From NCBI RefSeq assembly GCF_005877055.1, contig NZ_CP039424.1:1364001-1428000 (forward strand): a DNA stretch of 64,000 bases, written 5' to 3'. Positions 1 to 9,499 of this stretch are shown here, one piece after another (within the stretch, counting starts at the first letter, position 1; every line of letters begins with the position of its first letter). Position numbers and translations under genes: made by a program. The stretch comes from Citricoccus sp. SGAir0253. GTDB taxonomy: Bacteria > Actinomycetota > Actinomycetes > Actinomycetales > Micrococcaceae. The notes below the pieces were generated by a model. The model saw nothing but the letters and a program-made list of their open reading frames with translations, had not been told where the DNA came from and searched no databases.

Positions 1-559
1 CCAGGGCGCGCAGGGTGCGCTCGGTGCCCGCCACGGAGAACAGGCTGGGCTCGGCCACCAGGAGCACGTCGGTCGAGGCGGCCCAGGCCATCCGCGTGAC
101 GCCGTTGAGCGCCGGCGGGCAGTCCACGAGCACGAGCGCGTAGCGGGTCACCGACTCCAGCAGCTGGGACAGCCGGCGCAGCTCGCGCGGGCGGGTCGTG
201 GGACGCTCGAAGAGGGAGGTGCGGGAGGAGCCCCGGGCGACGTCCAGCGCACGGGGCGCGCTGCCCACGCCGCCGGTCCCGGCGTCCGCCTCGGCCGTCC
301 CGCCCGGGCGGGTGTCCGGCCAGCCGGAGGGGACCACGTGCTCGGCCAGGCTCACGCGCCGGGGGTGGGACAGGAGCGTGCCCACGTCCTCCGTGCCGAC
401 GTCCTGGCGGACCCCGAGGCCCGTGGTGGCATCCGCGTGCGGGTCCATGTCCACCACGAGGGTGGGGATGCCCCGTGCCTGCGCCGCCGAGGCCAGTCCG
501 AGGGTGACCGAGGTCTTGCCGACGCCGCCCTTGAGGCTGGAGATGGAGATGATCTGCAC
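1..559 (-). CDS. ParA/Soj-like P-loop ATPase, C-terminal part beyond window start
   Basis: I translated this from the minus strand. A GTG start at 559 opens with VQIISISSLKGGVGKT, a deviant Walker A motif (KGGVGKT, residues 10-16). LVVDMDPHADAT follows at about residue 34 and a Walker B-like LVLVDCPP lies near residue 144. This is the ParA/MinD/CobQ family, which partitions DNA or positions protein complexes. About 186 codons are visible and the end lies outside the window. A run of about 40 residues (roughly 70-110) between the A' and B motifs is rich in Gly, Ala, Arg and Thr. A TAGGAT hexamer on the same strand (614-619) is a plausible -10. The gene is divergent from pyc. No ParB or parS is visible, so a chromosome-partition role is not implied. 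Confidence 0.8.
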   Translation of the reverse strand, partial: MQIISISSLKGGVGKTSVTLGLASAAQARGIPTLVVDMDPHADATTGLGVRQDVGTEDVGTLLSHPRRVSLAEHVVPSGWPDTRPGGTAEADAGTGGVGSAPRALDVARGSSRTSLFERPTTRPRELRRLSQLLESVTRYALVLVDCPPALNGVTRMAWAASTDVLLVAEPSLFSVAGTERTLRAL

Positions 560-770
560 GGAGCTGGAATCCTGACTGTCTCGGACATTCGGTGGGGCGC
601 ACGGCCGCAGTCCATCCTAGTGGTCGTGACGCTGTGAGACGGATCACGTGGTTCCGCCCCCGGTCGTGTGCCAAACTGGCCCGTGATGCAAGCCACAACG
701 CCGTGGCTCCACCGTGCGCTGATCGCGCCTGACCGTGTGCCGGCCACCCGCCGGCCAGCCAGGAGGCCTC

Positions 771-3700
771 ATGTCCCCCACCTCGATCGACGGCATGTTC
801 CGGAAGGTCCTCGTGGCCAACCGCGGTGAGATCGCCGTGCGTGCCTTCCGCGCCTGCTACGAGCTCGGCGCGCGCACCGTCGCGGTGTTCCCCTACGAGG
901 ACCGCAACTCCATCCACCGGCAGAAGGCCGACGAGGCCTACCGCATCGGGGAGGAGGGGCACCCGATCCGGGCCTACCTGGACGTGGACGAGATCATCCG
1001 GGTGGCCAAGGAGGCCGGCTGCGACGCCATCTACCCCGGCTACGGCTTCCTGTCCGAGAACGCCGGGCTGGCCCGTGCTGCGGAGGAGGCCGGGATCGCC
1101 TTCGTGGGGCCGCCGGCGGACGTGCTGGAGCTGACCGGCAACAAGGTCGAGGCCCTGCGGGCCGCGAAGGCCGCGGGCATCCCCACCCTGAAGTCCTCGG
1201 ACCCCAGCTCGGACGCGGACTGGCTCGTCGCCCAGGCCGAGGACATCGGCTTCCCCATCTTCGTCAAGGCCGTGGCCGGTGGCGGCGGGCGCGGCATGCG
1301 CCGGGTCGAGACCGCGGCCCAGCTGCCGGACGCCCTGAACGCGGCCATGCGCGAGGCCGAGACCGCCTTCGGCGACCCCACCGTCTTCCTCGAGCAGGCG
1401 GTGCTGCGGCCCCGCCACATCGAGGTCCAGGTGCTGGCGGACTCCACGGGGGAGACCGTCCACCTCTTCGAGCGCGACTGCTCCATGCAGCGCCGCCACC
1501 AGAAGGTCATCGAGATCGCCCCGGCCCCGCTGCTGGACGAGTCGATCCGCCAGGCGCTCTACGCGGATGCCGTGAAGTTCGCCAAGGCCATGGGCTACGT
1601 CAACGCCGGCACGGTCGAGTTCCTCGTGGACACCGCGGGGGAGCGGGCCGGCCAGCACGTGTTCATCGAGATGAACCCGCGCATCCAGGTCGAGCACACG
1701 GTCACCGAGGAGATCACCGACGTCGACCTCGTCGCCTCCCAGCTGCGCATCGCCGCGGGCCAGACCCTGGAGCAGCTGGGGATCCGGCAGGAGGAGCTGC
1801 GGATCCGCGGCGCCGCGATGCAGTGCCGGATCACCACGGAGGACCCGGCCAACGGCTTCCGCCCGGACACCGGCACCATCACCGCCTACCGCTCCGCCGG
1901 CGGCTCCGGCGTCCGGCTCGACGGCGGCACCATCTACACGGGCGCGGAGATCAGCCCGCACTTCGACTCCATGCTGGTCAAGCTCACCTGCCGCGGCCGG
2001 GACTACCCCACGGCCGTGCGCCGCGTCCGCCGCGCGCTGGCCGAGTTCCGCATCCGCGGGGTGGCCACCAACATCCCGTTCCTGATGAACGTGCTGGACG
2101 ACCCCACCTTCGTGGCGGGGGACGTCGCCACCGACTTCATCGACGCCCACCCGGAGCTCGCCCAGGTCAACCGCAGCCAGGACCGCGGGTCCAAGGCCCT
2201 GCAGTACCTCGCCGACGTCACCGTCAACCGGCCCCACGGCCCGCGCGTGGAGGGGATCGACCCGCGGGACAAGCTGCCGCACTTCCCCGGGGACAAGTCC
2301 GACGAGCCGGACCGCAGCCCCTTCGACGGGCCCTCCGGCCACCAGCCGCCCGCCGGCTGGCGGCAGGTGCTCCTGGAGAGGGGACCGGAGGGCTTCGCCG
2401 CCGAGCTGCGCGGGCGCACGGAGCTGGCCGTCACGGACACCACCTTCCGGGACGCCCACCAGTCGCTGCTGGCCACGCGCGTGCGCACCCGGGACCTGCT
2501 GGCCGCGGCCCCGGCCGTGGCCCACACCCTGCCGGGGCTGTTCTCGGTCGAGGCCTGGGGCGGGGCCACCTACGACGTCGCGCTGCGGTTCCTCGGGGAG
2601 GATCCGTGGGACCGGCTGCACCTGCTGCGCCAGGAGCTGCCGAACATCCCGCTGCAGATGCTGCTGCGCGGGCGCAACACCGTGGGCTACACCCCGTACC
2701 CGGTGGAGGTGACCAACGCCTTCGTGGAGGAGGCCGCCGCCACGGGCGTGGACATCTTCCGCATCTTCGACGCCCTCAACGACGTCGCCCAGATCACCCC
2801 GGCCATCGAGGCCGTGCGCGCCACGGGCACCGCCGTGGCGGAGGCCGCGCTGTGCTACACCGGCAACCTGCTGGACCCGGACGAGGAGCTGTACACGCTC
2901 GACTACTACCTCGGCCTGGCCCGCCAGATGGTGGATGCCGGCGCCCACGTGCTCGGCATCAAGGACATGGCCGGGCTGCTGCGGCCCCGGGCCGCGCGCG
3001 AGCTCGTCGGCGCGCTGCGCGCGGAGTTCGACCTGCCCGTGCACCTGCACACCCACGACACCGCCGGCGGCCAGCTCGCCACGCTGCTCGCCGCCGCCGA
3101 GGCCGGGGTGGACGCCGTGGACACCGCCGTGGCCTCCATGGCCGGCACCACGAGCCAGGTGCCGATGTCCGCCCTCGTGGCCGCCCTCGAGCACACCGAG
3201 CGGGACACCGGCCTGGGACTGGACTGCGCCGCCGGGCTCGAGCCGTACTGGGAGACCATCCGCCAGGTGTACCGGCCCTTCGAGTCGGGCCTGTCCGCCC
3301 CGACGGGCCGCGTCTACCGCCACGAGATCCCGGGCGGCCAGCTGTCCAACCTGCGCCAGCAGGCCATCGCCCTGGGCCTGGGCGACCGGTTCGAGCAGAT
3401 CGAGCGCATGTACGAGGCCGCCAACGACATGCTCGGCAACATCGTCAAGGTGACCCCGAGCTCCAAGGTCGTCGGCGACCTCGCCCTGCAGCTCGTGGGC
3501 ATGGACGCCGATCCCGCGGCGTTCGCGGAGAACCCGCAGGACTTCGACCTGCCGGACTCCGTCATCGGCTTCCTCAACGGCGAGCTCGGCGACCCGCCCG
3601 GGGGCTGGCCGGAGCCGTTCCGGACCCGCGCCCTGCAGAACCGGGGCCGACGCCGGCCGGAGGCCGAGCTCACGGCCGAGGACCGCGCATCGCTCCGGGC

Positions 3701-4241
3701 GCCGGGCACCGAGCGGCGCCAGACCCTGAACCGGCTCCTGTTCCCCGGCCCGACGCGGGACTTCGAGGCCAACCGCGCCGAGTTCGGCGACACCTCGGTG
3801 CTGCACACCCGCGACTGGCTCTACGGCATGGTGCCCGGACGCGAGCACGTCATCTCGCTCGGCAAGGGCGTGCGCCTGCTGGCCACCCTGCAGGCGATCG
3901 GCGAGCCGGACGCCAAGGGCCTGCGCCCCGTGATGGTCACCCTCAACGGCCAGGCCCGCCAGATCACGGTGCGGGACCGGTCCGTCGAGTCCACCGCCCG
4001 GGCCGCCGAGAAGGCCGACCCCGCGAACAAGGGCCACGTGGCCGCGCCGTTCGCCGGCGTCGTCACCGTCACGGTGGCCGAGGGGGACGCGGTCTCCGCG
4101 GGGGACACCGTGGCCACCATCGAGGCGATGAAGATGGAGGCCGCGATCACGGCCCCCGCTTCCGGCACGGTCTCCCGCGTGGTCCTCTCCGGGGCCACCC
4201 CGGTCGAGGGCGGGGACCTGCTGCTGGCCGTGGAGGGCTGA
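771..4241 (+). CDS. pyc: pyruvate carboxylase
   Basis: ATP- and biotin-dependent carboxylation of pyruvate to oxaloacetate, a cytosolic anaplerotic step. The 1156-residue product has the single-chain order. The biotin carboxylase/ATP-grasp part carries VANRGEIAVR near the N-terminus, the GGGGRGMR loop near residue 170 and EMNPRIQVEHTVTEE. The carboxyltransferase barrel begins at DTTFRDAHQS near residue 556. The C-terminal biotinyl domain has EAMKM with the acceptor lysine at about residue 1121. An earlier in-frame start exists at 735, but AGGAGG at 761-766 sits just upstream of ATG 771, so I chose 771. The length is normal for the family. It probably has its own promoter in the 211-bp gap from the divergent ParA gene. 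Confidence 0.97.
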   Translation: MSPTSIDGMFRKVLVANRGEIAVRAFRACYELGARTVAVFPYEDRNSIHRQKADEAYRIGEEGHPIRAYLDVDEIIRVAKEAGCDAIYPGYGFLSENAGLARAAEEAGIAFVGPPADVLELTGNKVEALRAAKAAGIPTLKSSDPSSDADWLVAQAEDIGFPIFVKAVAGGGGRGMRRVETAAQLPDALNAAMREAETAFGDPTVFLEQAVLRPRHIEVQVLADSTGETVHLFERDCSMQRRHQKVIEIAPAPLLDESIRQALYADAVKFAKAMGYVNAGTVEFLVDTAGERAGQHVFIEMNPRIQVEHTVTEEITDVDLVASQLRIAAGQTLEQLGIRQEELRIRGAAMQCRITTEDPANGFRPDTGTITAYRSAGGSGVRLDGGTIYTGAEISPHFDSMLVKLTCRGRDYPTAVRRVRRALAEFRIRGVATNIPFLMNVLDDPTFVAGDVATDFIDAHPELAQVNRSQDRGSKALQYLADVTVNRPHGPRVEGIDPRDKLPHFPGDKSDEPDRSPFDGPSGHQPPAGWRQVLLERGPEGFAAELRGRTELAVTDTTFRDAHQSLLATRVRTRDLLAAAPAVAHTLPGLFSVEAWGGATYDVALRFLGEDPWDRLHLLRQELPNIPLQMLLRGRNTVGYTPYPVEVTNAFVEEAAATGVDIFRIFDALNDVAQITPAIEAVRATGTAVAEAALCYTGNLLDPDEELYTLDYYLGLARQMVDAGAHVLGIKDMAGLLRPRAARELVGALRAEFDLPVHLHTHDTAGGQLATLLAAAEAGVDAVDTAVASMAGTTSQVPMSALVAALEHTERDTGLGLDCAAGLEPYWETIRQVYRPFESGLSAPTGRVYRHEIPGGQLSNLRQQAIALGLGDRFEQIERMYEAANDMLGNIVKVTPSSKVVGDLALQLVGMDADPAAFAENPQDFDLPDSVIGFLNGELGDPPGGWPEPFRTRALQNRGRRRPEAELTAEDRASLRAPGTERRQTLNRLLFPGPTRDFEANRAEFGDTSVLHTRDWLYGMVPGREHVISLGKGVRLLATLQAIGEPDAKGLRPVMVTLNGQARQITVRDRSVESTARAAEKADPANKGHVAAPFAGVVTVTVAEGDAVSAGDTVATIEAMKMEAAITAPASGTVSRVVLSGATPVEGGDLLLAVEG

Positions 4242-4291
4242 GCAGCCGCCCCCGGCCCGCCGGGCTGCCCGTCCGGGCGCCCGGCGGGCCG

Positions 4292-4297
4292 TAGGCT
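4292..4297 (+). promoter_or_regulatory. -10 element TAGGCT of mtr, leaderless architecture
   Basis: TAGGCT ends 7 nt before the A of ATG 4304. With a normal -10 to start-site distance, transcription begins at the start codon itself. No Shine-Dalgarno sequence is needed or visible. Confidence 0.6.
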
Positions 4298-4303
4298 GGG
4301 GGG

Positions 4304-5725
4304 ATGGGCACCGAAACGTACGACCTGGCCATCATCGGCTCCGGCTCCGGCAACTCGCTGGTCACCCCGTACTGGGATGACAAGCGGGTCGCCATCATCG
4401 ACTCCGGCACGTTCGGCGGCACCTGCCTGAACGTGGGGTGCATCCCCACGAAGATGTTCGCGTACCCGGCCGCACTGGCCGCGGTCCCGGAGGAGGCCGG
4501 ACAGCTCGGCGTGGACCTGGGCTTCGGCGGCTCCGACTGGGTGGGCATCCGGGACCGGATCTTCCGGCGGATCGACGCGATCTCCGCCGGCGGGCTGCGG
4601 TACCGGGACGAGGAGCTGGAGAACACCACGGTCATCCGCGAGGAGGCCCGGTTCAGCGGGACCCACCGGCTGACCACCTCGCGCGGCCGGGTGCTGGAGG
4701 CCGAGCACATCGTGGTGGCCGCGGGCTCCCGCCCCGTCCGGCCGGACGTCCCCGGCATCGACCTGCCGCAGGTGCACACCTCGGACACGGTGATGCGCCT
4801 GCCGCGCCTGCCCGAGCGCGTCGTGGTGCTCGGCGGCGGGTACATCGCCGCCGAGTTCGCCGCGATCTTCTCCGGCCTGGGCTCCTCCGTGGTGCAGGTG
4901 AACCGGTCGCCGCGGCTGCTGCGCCACTTCGACGAGACGATCTCCGAGCGGTTCACCGAGATGGCTGCCACCCAGTGGACCGTGGAGACGGGCTGGACCG
5001 TGTCCCGCATCGAGGAGGGACTCGACGGCTGGGTGACCGTCCACTTCGACGGCCCCACGAACACCACGTGGGAGGTGGACGCGGACGTCGTCCTCGTGGC
5101 GCACGGCCGGACGCCGAACAGCGACCGCCTCGACCCGGCGGCCGCCGGACTGGACCTGCACCCCGACGGCCGGCTCGTGGTGGACGAGTACCAGCGCCTG
5201 CTCTCCGCCGGGGAGCCGGTGCCCGGGCTCTGGGCCCTGGGCGACGTCTCGAGCGCCGAGCAGCTCAAGCACGTGGCGAACCACGACCAGCGGATCGTCG
5301 CGCACAACCTCGAGCACCCCGGCGACCTGCGGGCCAACACGCTCGGGCCCGTCCCGGCGGCGGTCTTCTCCCGGCCGCAGGTCGCCTCGGCCGGGCTAAC
5401 CGAGGCCCAGGCGGTGGAGCAGTACGGGGCGGAGCGGGTCACCGTGAAGGTGCAGAACTACGGGGACGTGGCCTACGGCTGGGCCATGGAGGACGGCACG
5501 GCCCTGTGCAAGGTCATCGCCGACCGGCAGACGGGCCGGCTGCTCGGCGCCCACCTGATCGGCCACGAGGCGCCGAACCTGATCCAGCCCCTGATCCAGG
5601 CCATGAGCCTGGGCCTGGACGCCCACACCATGGCGCGCGGGCAGTACTGGATCCACCCGGCGCTCACCGAGGTGGTGGAGAACGCCCTGCTGGGCCTCGA
5701 CGTGCCGGACAGCGGACTGTGCTGA
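4304..5725 (+). CDS. mtr: mycothione reductase
   Basis: NADPH- and FAD-dependent reduction of mycothione disulfide to mycothiol, the actinobacterial redox buffer. The 473-residue protein is a pyridine nucleotide-disulfide oxidoreductase. The FAD fold begins LAIIGSGSGNS, and the redox pair lies in GGTCLNVGCIPTK (Cys41 and Cys46). A second nucleotide-binding GGGYIAAEFA is near residue 180. The C-terminal dimerisation domain carries the active-site histidine in YWIHPALTEVVENAL. The GSGSGNS start and CIPTKMFAYPA stretch resemble mycothione reductase more than lipoamide dehydrogenase, though discrimination by eye is not absolute. Transcription appears leaderless. The gene converges on fadD15 across a strong hairpin. 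Confidence 0.88.
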   Translation: MGTETYDLAIIGSGSGNSLVTPYWDDKRVAIIDSGTFGGTCLNVGCIPTKMFAYPAALAAVPEEAGQLGVDLGFGGSDWVGIRDRIFRRIDAISAGGLRYRDEELENTTVIREEARFSGTHRLTTSRGRVLEAEHIVVAAGSRPVRPDVPGIDLPQVHTSDTVMRLPRLPERVVVLGGGYIAAEFAAIFSGLGSSVVQVNRSPRLLRHFDETISERFTEMAATQWTVETGWTVSRIEEGLDGWVTVHFDGPTNTTWEVDADVVLVAHGRTPNSDRLDPAAAGLDLHPDGRLVVDEYQRLLSAGEPVPGLWALGDVSSAEQLKHVANHDQRIVAHNLEHPGDLRANTLGPVPAAVFSRPQVASAGLTEAQAVEQYGAERVTVKVQNYGDVAYGWAMEDGTALCKVIADRQTGRLLGAHLIGHEAPNLIQPLIQAMSLGLDAHTMARGQYWIHPALTEVVENALLGLDVPDSGLC

Positions 5726-5729
5726 CGCG

Positions 5730-5762
5730 CCGGGACCGGCCGCGCACCGCGGCCGGTCCCGG
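5730..5762. terminator. bidirectional hairpin terminator between mtr and fadD15
   Basis: A perfect 15-bp stem (5730-5744 with 5748-5762) closes a 3-nt loop, exactly between the stops of two convergent genes. There is no T tract on either side, as is usual for this GC-rich group, so intrinsic termination is an inference from position and stem strength. Confidence 0.65.
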
Positions 5763-5771
5763 ACGGCGGGG

Positions 5772-7625
5772 TCAGGCCGGCTTCGGGGCGGCGTAGATCT
5801 CCTCCACGAGCGGCCCGAAGTCCGCCAGGACCACGCTGCGCTTGATCTTCAGGGACGGGGTCATCTGCCCGGACTCCACGGTGAAGTCCACGGGGGCGAT
5901 CCGGAAGGCCCGGATGGACTCCGCCTTCGAGACCGCCTCGTTGGCCCGGTCGATCACCGACTGCACGTGGTCCACCACCACGGGGTGGGTGGCGAGCTCC
6001 TCCACGGGGGTCTCGGCCGGGATCCCGTGCTGGCCCAGCCAGGTGGGCAGGATGTCCGTGTCCAGGGTGACGAGGGCCGCCACGAAGGGCCGCTGGTCTC
6101 CGACGACCACGCACTGGGAGACCACGGCGTCCGCGCGGATCTGGTCCTCGAGCACAGCCGGCACCACGTTCTTCCCGCCGGCCGTGACGATGATCTCCTT
6201 CTTGCGCCCGGTGATGGTCAGGAAGCCGTCCTCGTCCAGGTCCCCGATGTCCCCGGTGCGGAACCAGCCGTCCACGATCTCCTGCGCCGTGACGTCCGGC
6301 CGGTTGTGGTAGCCGCGCATCAGGCAGACGCCGCGGGCCAGGATCTCGCCGTCGTCCGCGATCCGCACGCCGTTGCCCGGGATGGGCTTGCCGACGGTGC
6401 CGATGCGCACCTCGGTGGGCAGGTTGACCGTCACCGGGGCGGTGGTCTCGGTCAGCCCGTAGCCCTCCATGATGTTGACCCCGATGCCGTGGAAGAAGTG
6501 CCCCAGCCGGGCCCCGAGCGGGCCGCCGCCGGAGACGGCGTGCACCACGCGGCCGCCCATGGCGCCGCGGATCTTGCCGTACAGCAGCTTCTCGAACACG
6601 GCGTGCCGGATCCGCAGCGGCAGGGGGACGCGGCCCTGCTCGCGCGCCCTCGAGTACTCGATGGCGGTCCTCGCGCCGGCGGCGAAGACCTTGCCCTTGC
6701 CGCCCGTCTCGGCCTTGAGCTGGGCCGAGTTGTAGACCTTCTCGAACACGCGGGGCACCGCCAGCAGGAACGTCGGCCGGAAGGACTGCAGGTCAGGCAC
6801 CAGCTGCGAGACGTCGGCGGTGTGGCCCACCTTGGCCCCGGCCGCCAGGGCGAGCACGGAGATGAACCGGGCGAACACGTGGGCCAGGGGGATGAACATC
6901 ACGGTGCTCGACTGCGGATTGACCACCTGGGCGAGGTCGGTCCCCAGCGTCTGCAGGCTCAGCTCGGCGAAGTTGCCGTGCGTGAGCTCGCAGCCCTTGG
7001 GCTTCCCGGTGGTACCGGAGGTGTAGATGATGGTGGCCAGGTCCTCCAGCGTGGCCGCGGAGCGCCGCTGCTCCATGGCGGCCTCGTCCGGACCGCGTCC
7101 GGCGAGGCCGCGCAGCTCGTCCAGGCCGCCGTCCTCGATGAGCCAGCTGCCCACGAGCGGCTCGAGCCCCTCCTGGCGCAGGGCGGTGTCGACGACGGTG
7201 CGGTGGCGGGCCGTGTCGCACACGACGGCGCGCACGTCCGCGTCCGAGACGATCCACGCGACCTGGCTGGGGGAGGAGGTCTCGTAGATGGGCACCGTGA
7301 CGCACCCGGCGTACCAGATGGCGAGGTCCATGAGCGTCCACTCGTAGCGGGTCGGCGCCATGATGCCGATCCGGTCCCCCGGCCCGAGCCCGGCGGCGGC
7401 CAGGCCGCGGGCCAGCGTGCGCACGTCATCGCGCACGTCCGCCGCGGCCACGTCGGTCCACTGTCCCGGCGTGGTCTGCCGGGCGAAGAGCGCGCGTTGC
7501 GGGTCGGCGAGGACCTGCTGCTCCAGGAGGTCGGTGATGTTCAGGTCCCGCGGGACCTCGACGACGGGCGGGGTGATGTGTTCCTTCAACATGCGCTCCT
7601 GGTGATCGACGGTTGCCGCCGGCAT
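5772..7625 (-). CDS. fadD15: long-chain fatty-acid-CoA ligase (AMP-forming)
   Basis: Activates fatty acids to acyl-CoA through an acyl-adenylate. The 617-residue protein has the AMP-binding signature YTSGTTGKPKG at residues 201-211, the YGLTETTAP motif, and the hinge region GDIGDLDEDGFLTITGRKKEIIV. The length and motifs fit the bacterial FAA1/FadD15 type. The symbol rests on this type plus its position in a block collinear with M. tuberculosis (fadD15 near plsC, aroG and pknL). A TAAGGT hexamer (7683-7688, minus strand) is a candidate -10. The second in-frame ATG at 7592 follows AGGAG at only 3 nt, so I kept the upstream start, but the choice is uncertain. Confidence 0.9.
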   Translation of the reverse strand: MPAATVDHQERMLKEHITPPVVEVPRDLNITDLLEQQVLADPQRALFARQTTPGQWTDVAAADVRDDVRTLARGLAAAGLGPGDRIGIMAPTRYEWTLMDLAIWYAGCVTVPIYETSSPSQVAWIVSDADVRAVVCDTARHRTVVDTALRQEGLEPLVGSWLIEDGGLDELRGLAGRGPDEAAMEQRRSAATLEDLATIIYTSGTTGKPKGCELTHGNFAELSLQTLGTDLAQVVNPQSSTVMFIPLAHVFARFISVLALAAGAKVGHTADVSQLVPDLQSFRPTFLLAVPRVFEKVYNSAQLKAETGGKGKVFAAGARTAIEYSRAREQGRVPLPLRIRHAVFEKLLYGKIRGAMGGRVVHAVSGGGPLGARLGHFFHGIGVNIMEGYGLTETTAPVTVNLPTEVRIGTVGKPIPGNGVRIADDGEILARGVCLMRGYHNRPDVTAQEIVDGWFRTGDIGDLDEDGFLTITGRKKEIIVTAGGKNVVPAVLEDQIRADAVVSQCVVVGDQRPFVAALVTLDTDILPTWLGQHGIPAETPVEELATHPVVVDHVQSVIDRANEAVSKAESIRAFRIAPVDFTVESGQMTPSLKIKRSVVLADFGPLVEEIYAAPKPA

Positions 7626-7802
7626 GGCATAGTGGTTCTCCCGGCGCAGTCCGTCCCGGGATCGGGGGTCCCCGGTACTCCGACCTTAGCGGAGAATGCC
7701 CCAGTCGGTGTGGGCTGCGCCACAGTCACCACGATACTACCCATGAGTAACATCGGCCGTCGCCGGGCGTCCCGCGGCGGTCCCACGGGAGGCGGCACGA
7801 CG

Positions 7803-8891
7803 ATGGCAGCACGCAGGGCGGCGGGGCCCGGGACGGGGGCCGGGGCGGACCGTCCCGTGGCAGCGGCCGTCGGCCTGGACGTCGGCGGCGGCGCCGTCAA
7901 GGCCGGTGCCGCGCTCCTGCTGGGGGACGGCCGGCTCCGGCCGGAGGGGAGCGAGGCCACCGCGCGGCACGGGCTCGCCGACGACGGTCCGGGCCTGGCC
8001 GCCCTCTCTGCCCGGCTGGCCGGGGACGTCTCCGCCCGGGTCCGCAGCGCCCATCCCGGCCTGCCGCTCGCGTGGGGCGTGGCCGCCGCGGCCTGGATCG
8101 ACCCCGCCAGCGGTGCCTCCGTCTTCAGCCCCCACCTGCCGGGCTGGCGCGGCGCCGACCTGCCGGGCGACCTGTCCCGCGCCCTCGCGGGGCTCGGCGG
8201 TCCTGCCGGAACCCGCGCCGCCACGTCCGGATGGGCCGGCGCCGGCGGCGGGCCGGCCGCGCGCGCCGTCCCGGTGCCCTCGGTGCTCAACGACGCGGAC
8301 GCCGCGGCCTGGGCCGAGGCCCGGACCGGGGCGCCGCTGCCCGCGGGGGACCGGATGGTCATGGTGGCCATCGGCACGGGCATCGGCGGGGCGCTCGTGC
8401 GGGACGGCGCCGTCGACGTCGGCGCCCACGGCATGGCGGGGGAGTACGGGCACATGAGCGTGGACCCCGGTGGCGGTGCATGCCCGTGCGGGAACACCGG
8501 CTGCTGGGAACTGGTCGTCTCGGCCGGCGCCCTGGCGGCCCGGTCCGGACACCGCTCCGCCCGGACCGCGCTGGACGGCGCGCTCGCCGGGGACCCCGCC
8601 TGCCGGTCGGCCGTGGCCGAGACGGGGCGGTGGCTCGGCCGCGGGCTGGCGACCCTCGCCGCCGTCCTGGACCCGTCGCGGATCGTGGTCGGCGGGGGCA
8701 TCGCCGCCGCGGGCGAGCTGCTGCTGGAGCCCGCCCGCGCCGAGCTGGCCCGGCGGCTGCCCGGCGCCCGGCACCGCCCGGTGCCGGGCGTGACCGCGGC
8801 CCGGCTCGGCAACCGGGCCGGTTGGCTCGGCGCGGCCGGCGTGGCGCTCGAGCGGGCCGGCCGGCCGGTGTCCGGCATCGCCGCCGGGTAG
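7803..8891 (+). CDS. glk: ROK-family sugar kinase (putative glucokinase)
   Basis: Probably phosphorylates glucose or a related sugar with ATP. The 362-residue product has the ATP phosphate loop DVGGGAVK near residue 26, the catalytic NDAD motif and GTGIGGALV. The ROK zinc-binding signature CPCGNTGCWE is also present (Cys227, Cys229, Cys234). The start at 7803 is preceded by GGGAGG about 9 nt upstream. An upstream in-frame ATG at 7743 has no ribosome-binding site and lies next to a GATACT hexamer (7733-7738) that would start transcription at about 7745. Substrate specificity cannot be read. A second ROK kinase of the polyphosphate type lies at 47263-48390, so the two may divide phosphoryl donors. 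Confidence 0.85.
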   Translation: MAARRAAGPGTGAGADRPVAAAVGLDVGGGAVKAGAALLLGDGRLRPEGSEATARHGLADDGPGLAALSARLAGDVSARVRSAHPGLPLAWGVAAAAWIDPASGASVFSPHLPGWRGADLPGDLSRALAGLGGPAGTRAATSGWAGAGGGPAARAVPVPSVLNDADAAAWAEARTGAPLPAGDRMVMVAIGTGIGGALVRDGAVDVGAHGMAGEYGHMSVDPGGGACPCGNTGCWELVVSAGALAARSGHRSARTALDGALAGDPACRSAVAETGRWLGRGLATLAAVLDPSRIVVGGGIAAAGELLLEPARAELARRLPGARHRPVPGVTAARLGNRAGWLGAAGVALERAGRPVSGIAAG

Positions 8892-8947
8892 TCCCCGCGG
8901 CGGTGCGGCGCTGACCCGGTTCGGCTCCGGTGAGGCTCCGGCGCGGC

Positions 8948-9499
8948 TCAGACCTGCGCGCCGTCGCCGTTGCCGGGTCCCTCGCGGTCCCGGTCGCGCG
9001 GCAGGGTCAGGAACAGCCCGACGGCGCCCGCCACGAACGCGCCGACGAGGACCCCCAGCACGATCCCCGGCGCGCCCGGCCACAGGATGGCGAGGAGCAG
9101 CAGGGCCGCCGGGGCGCCGGCCACGCCGACCAGGCTCAGCACGACGGCCGGGTCGCCGGAGCCGAGCGCCGGCGGCTCCGGCGGGACGAACTCGTCCGAC
9201 GCGTCCAGCCCGTCCTCCAGCCCATCGTCCTGCCCGGCCTTCCCGGTGCCATCCCCGGCGGGCCGGTCGCGCGGGCCGCGGCCTCCGGGCGGGGCGCCCT
9301 GCGGGCCAGGGAAGGCCTCGGGGAACGGCCCGGGCGAGGAGGACGGGTGCGGCGGCGCCGCGCCCGCGTCGGGATCCTCCGTCCCCGTCCCGAGCGGGCC
9401 CAGGTCCGCCACGATCTCCCGCCAGCGTCGCTCGATCTCCTCCGGGTCGCCGCCGGGCGGCTCCGGGCCGTCGGCGCCGCGGTCGCGGGCCCCGGTCAC
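8948..9499 (-). CDS. conserved two-helix membrane protein coupled to the esterase
   Basis: The 183-residue product starts with GTG 9499, which overlaps the esterase stop as GTGA, so translation is probably coupled. The N-terminal two thirds are polar and rich in Pro, Gly and Asp and presumably cytoplasmic. A FVPPEPPAL motif precedes two hydrophobic helices at about residues 120-170, and the end is charged (PRDRDREGPGNGDGAQV). I recall similar proteins with the FVPPEPPPL motif next to a hydrolase in other Micrococcaceae, but no function is known to me. Nothing suggests catalysis. Confidence 0.7.
   Translation of the reverse strand: MTGARDRGADGPEPPGGDPEEIERRWREIVADLGPLGTGTEDPDAGAAPPHPSSSPGPFPEAFPGPQGAPPGGRGPRDRPAGDGTGKAGQDDGLEDGLDASDEFVPPEPPALGSGDPAVVLSLVGVAGAPAALLLLAILWPGAPGIVLGVLVGAFVAGAVGLFLTLPRDRDREGPGNGDGAQV

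Noticed and set aside
7743-7802. Upstream ATG as the ROK kinase start
   Set aside because: There is no ribosome-binding site, and the likely transcription start is at or after it. ATG 7803 has GGGAGG at good spacing.
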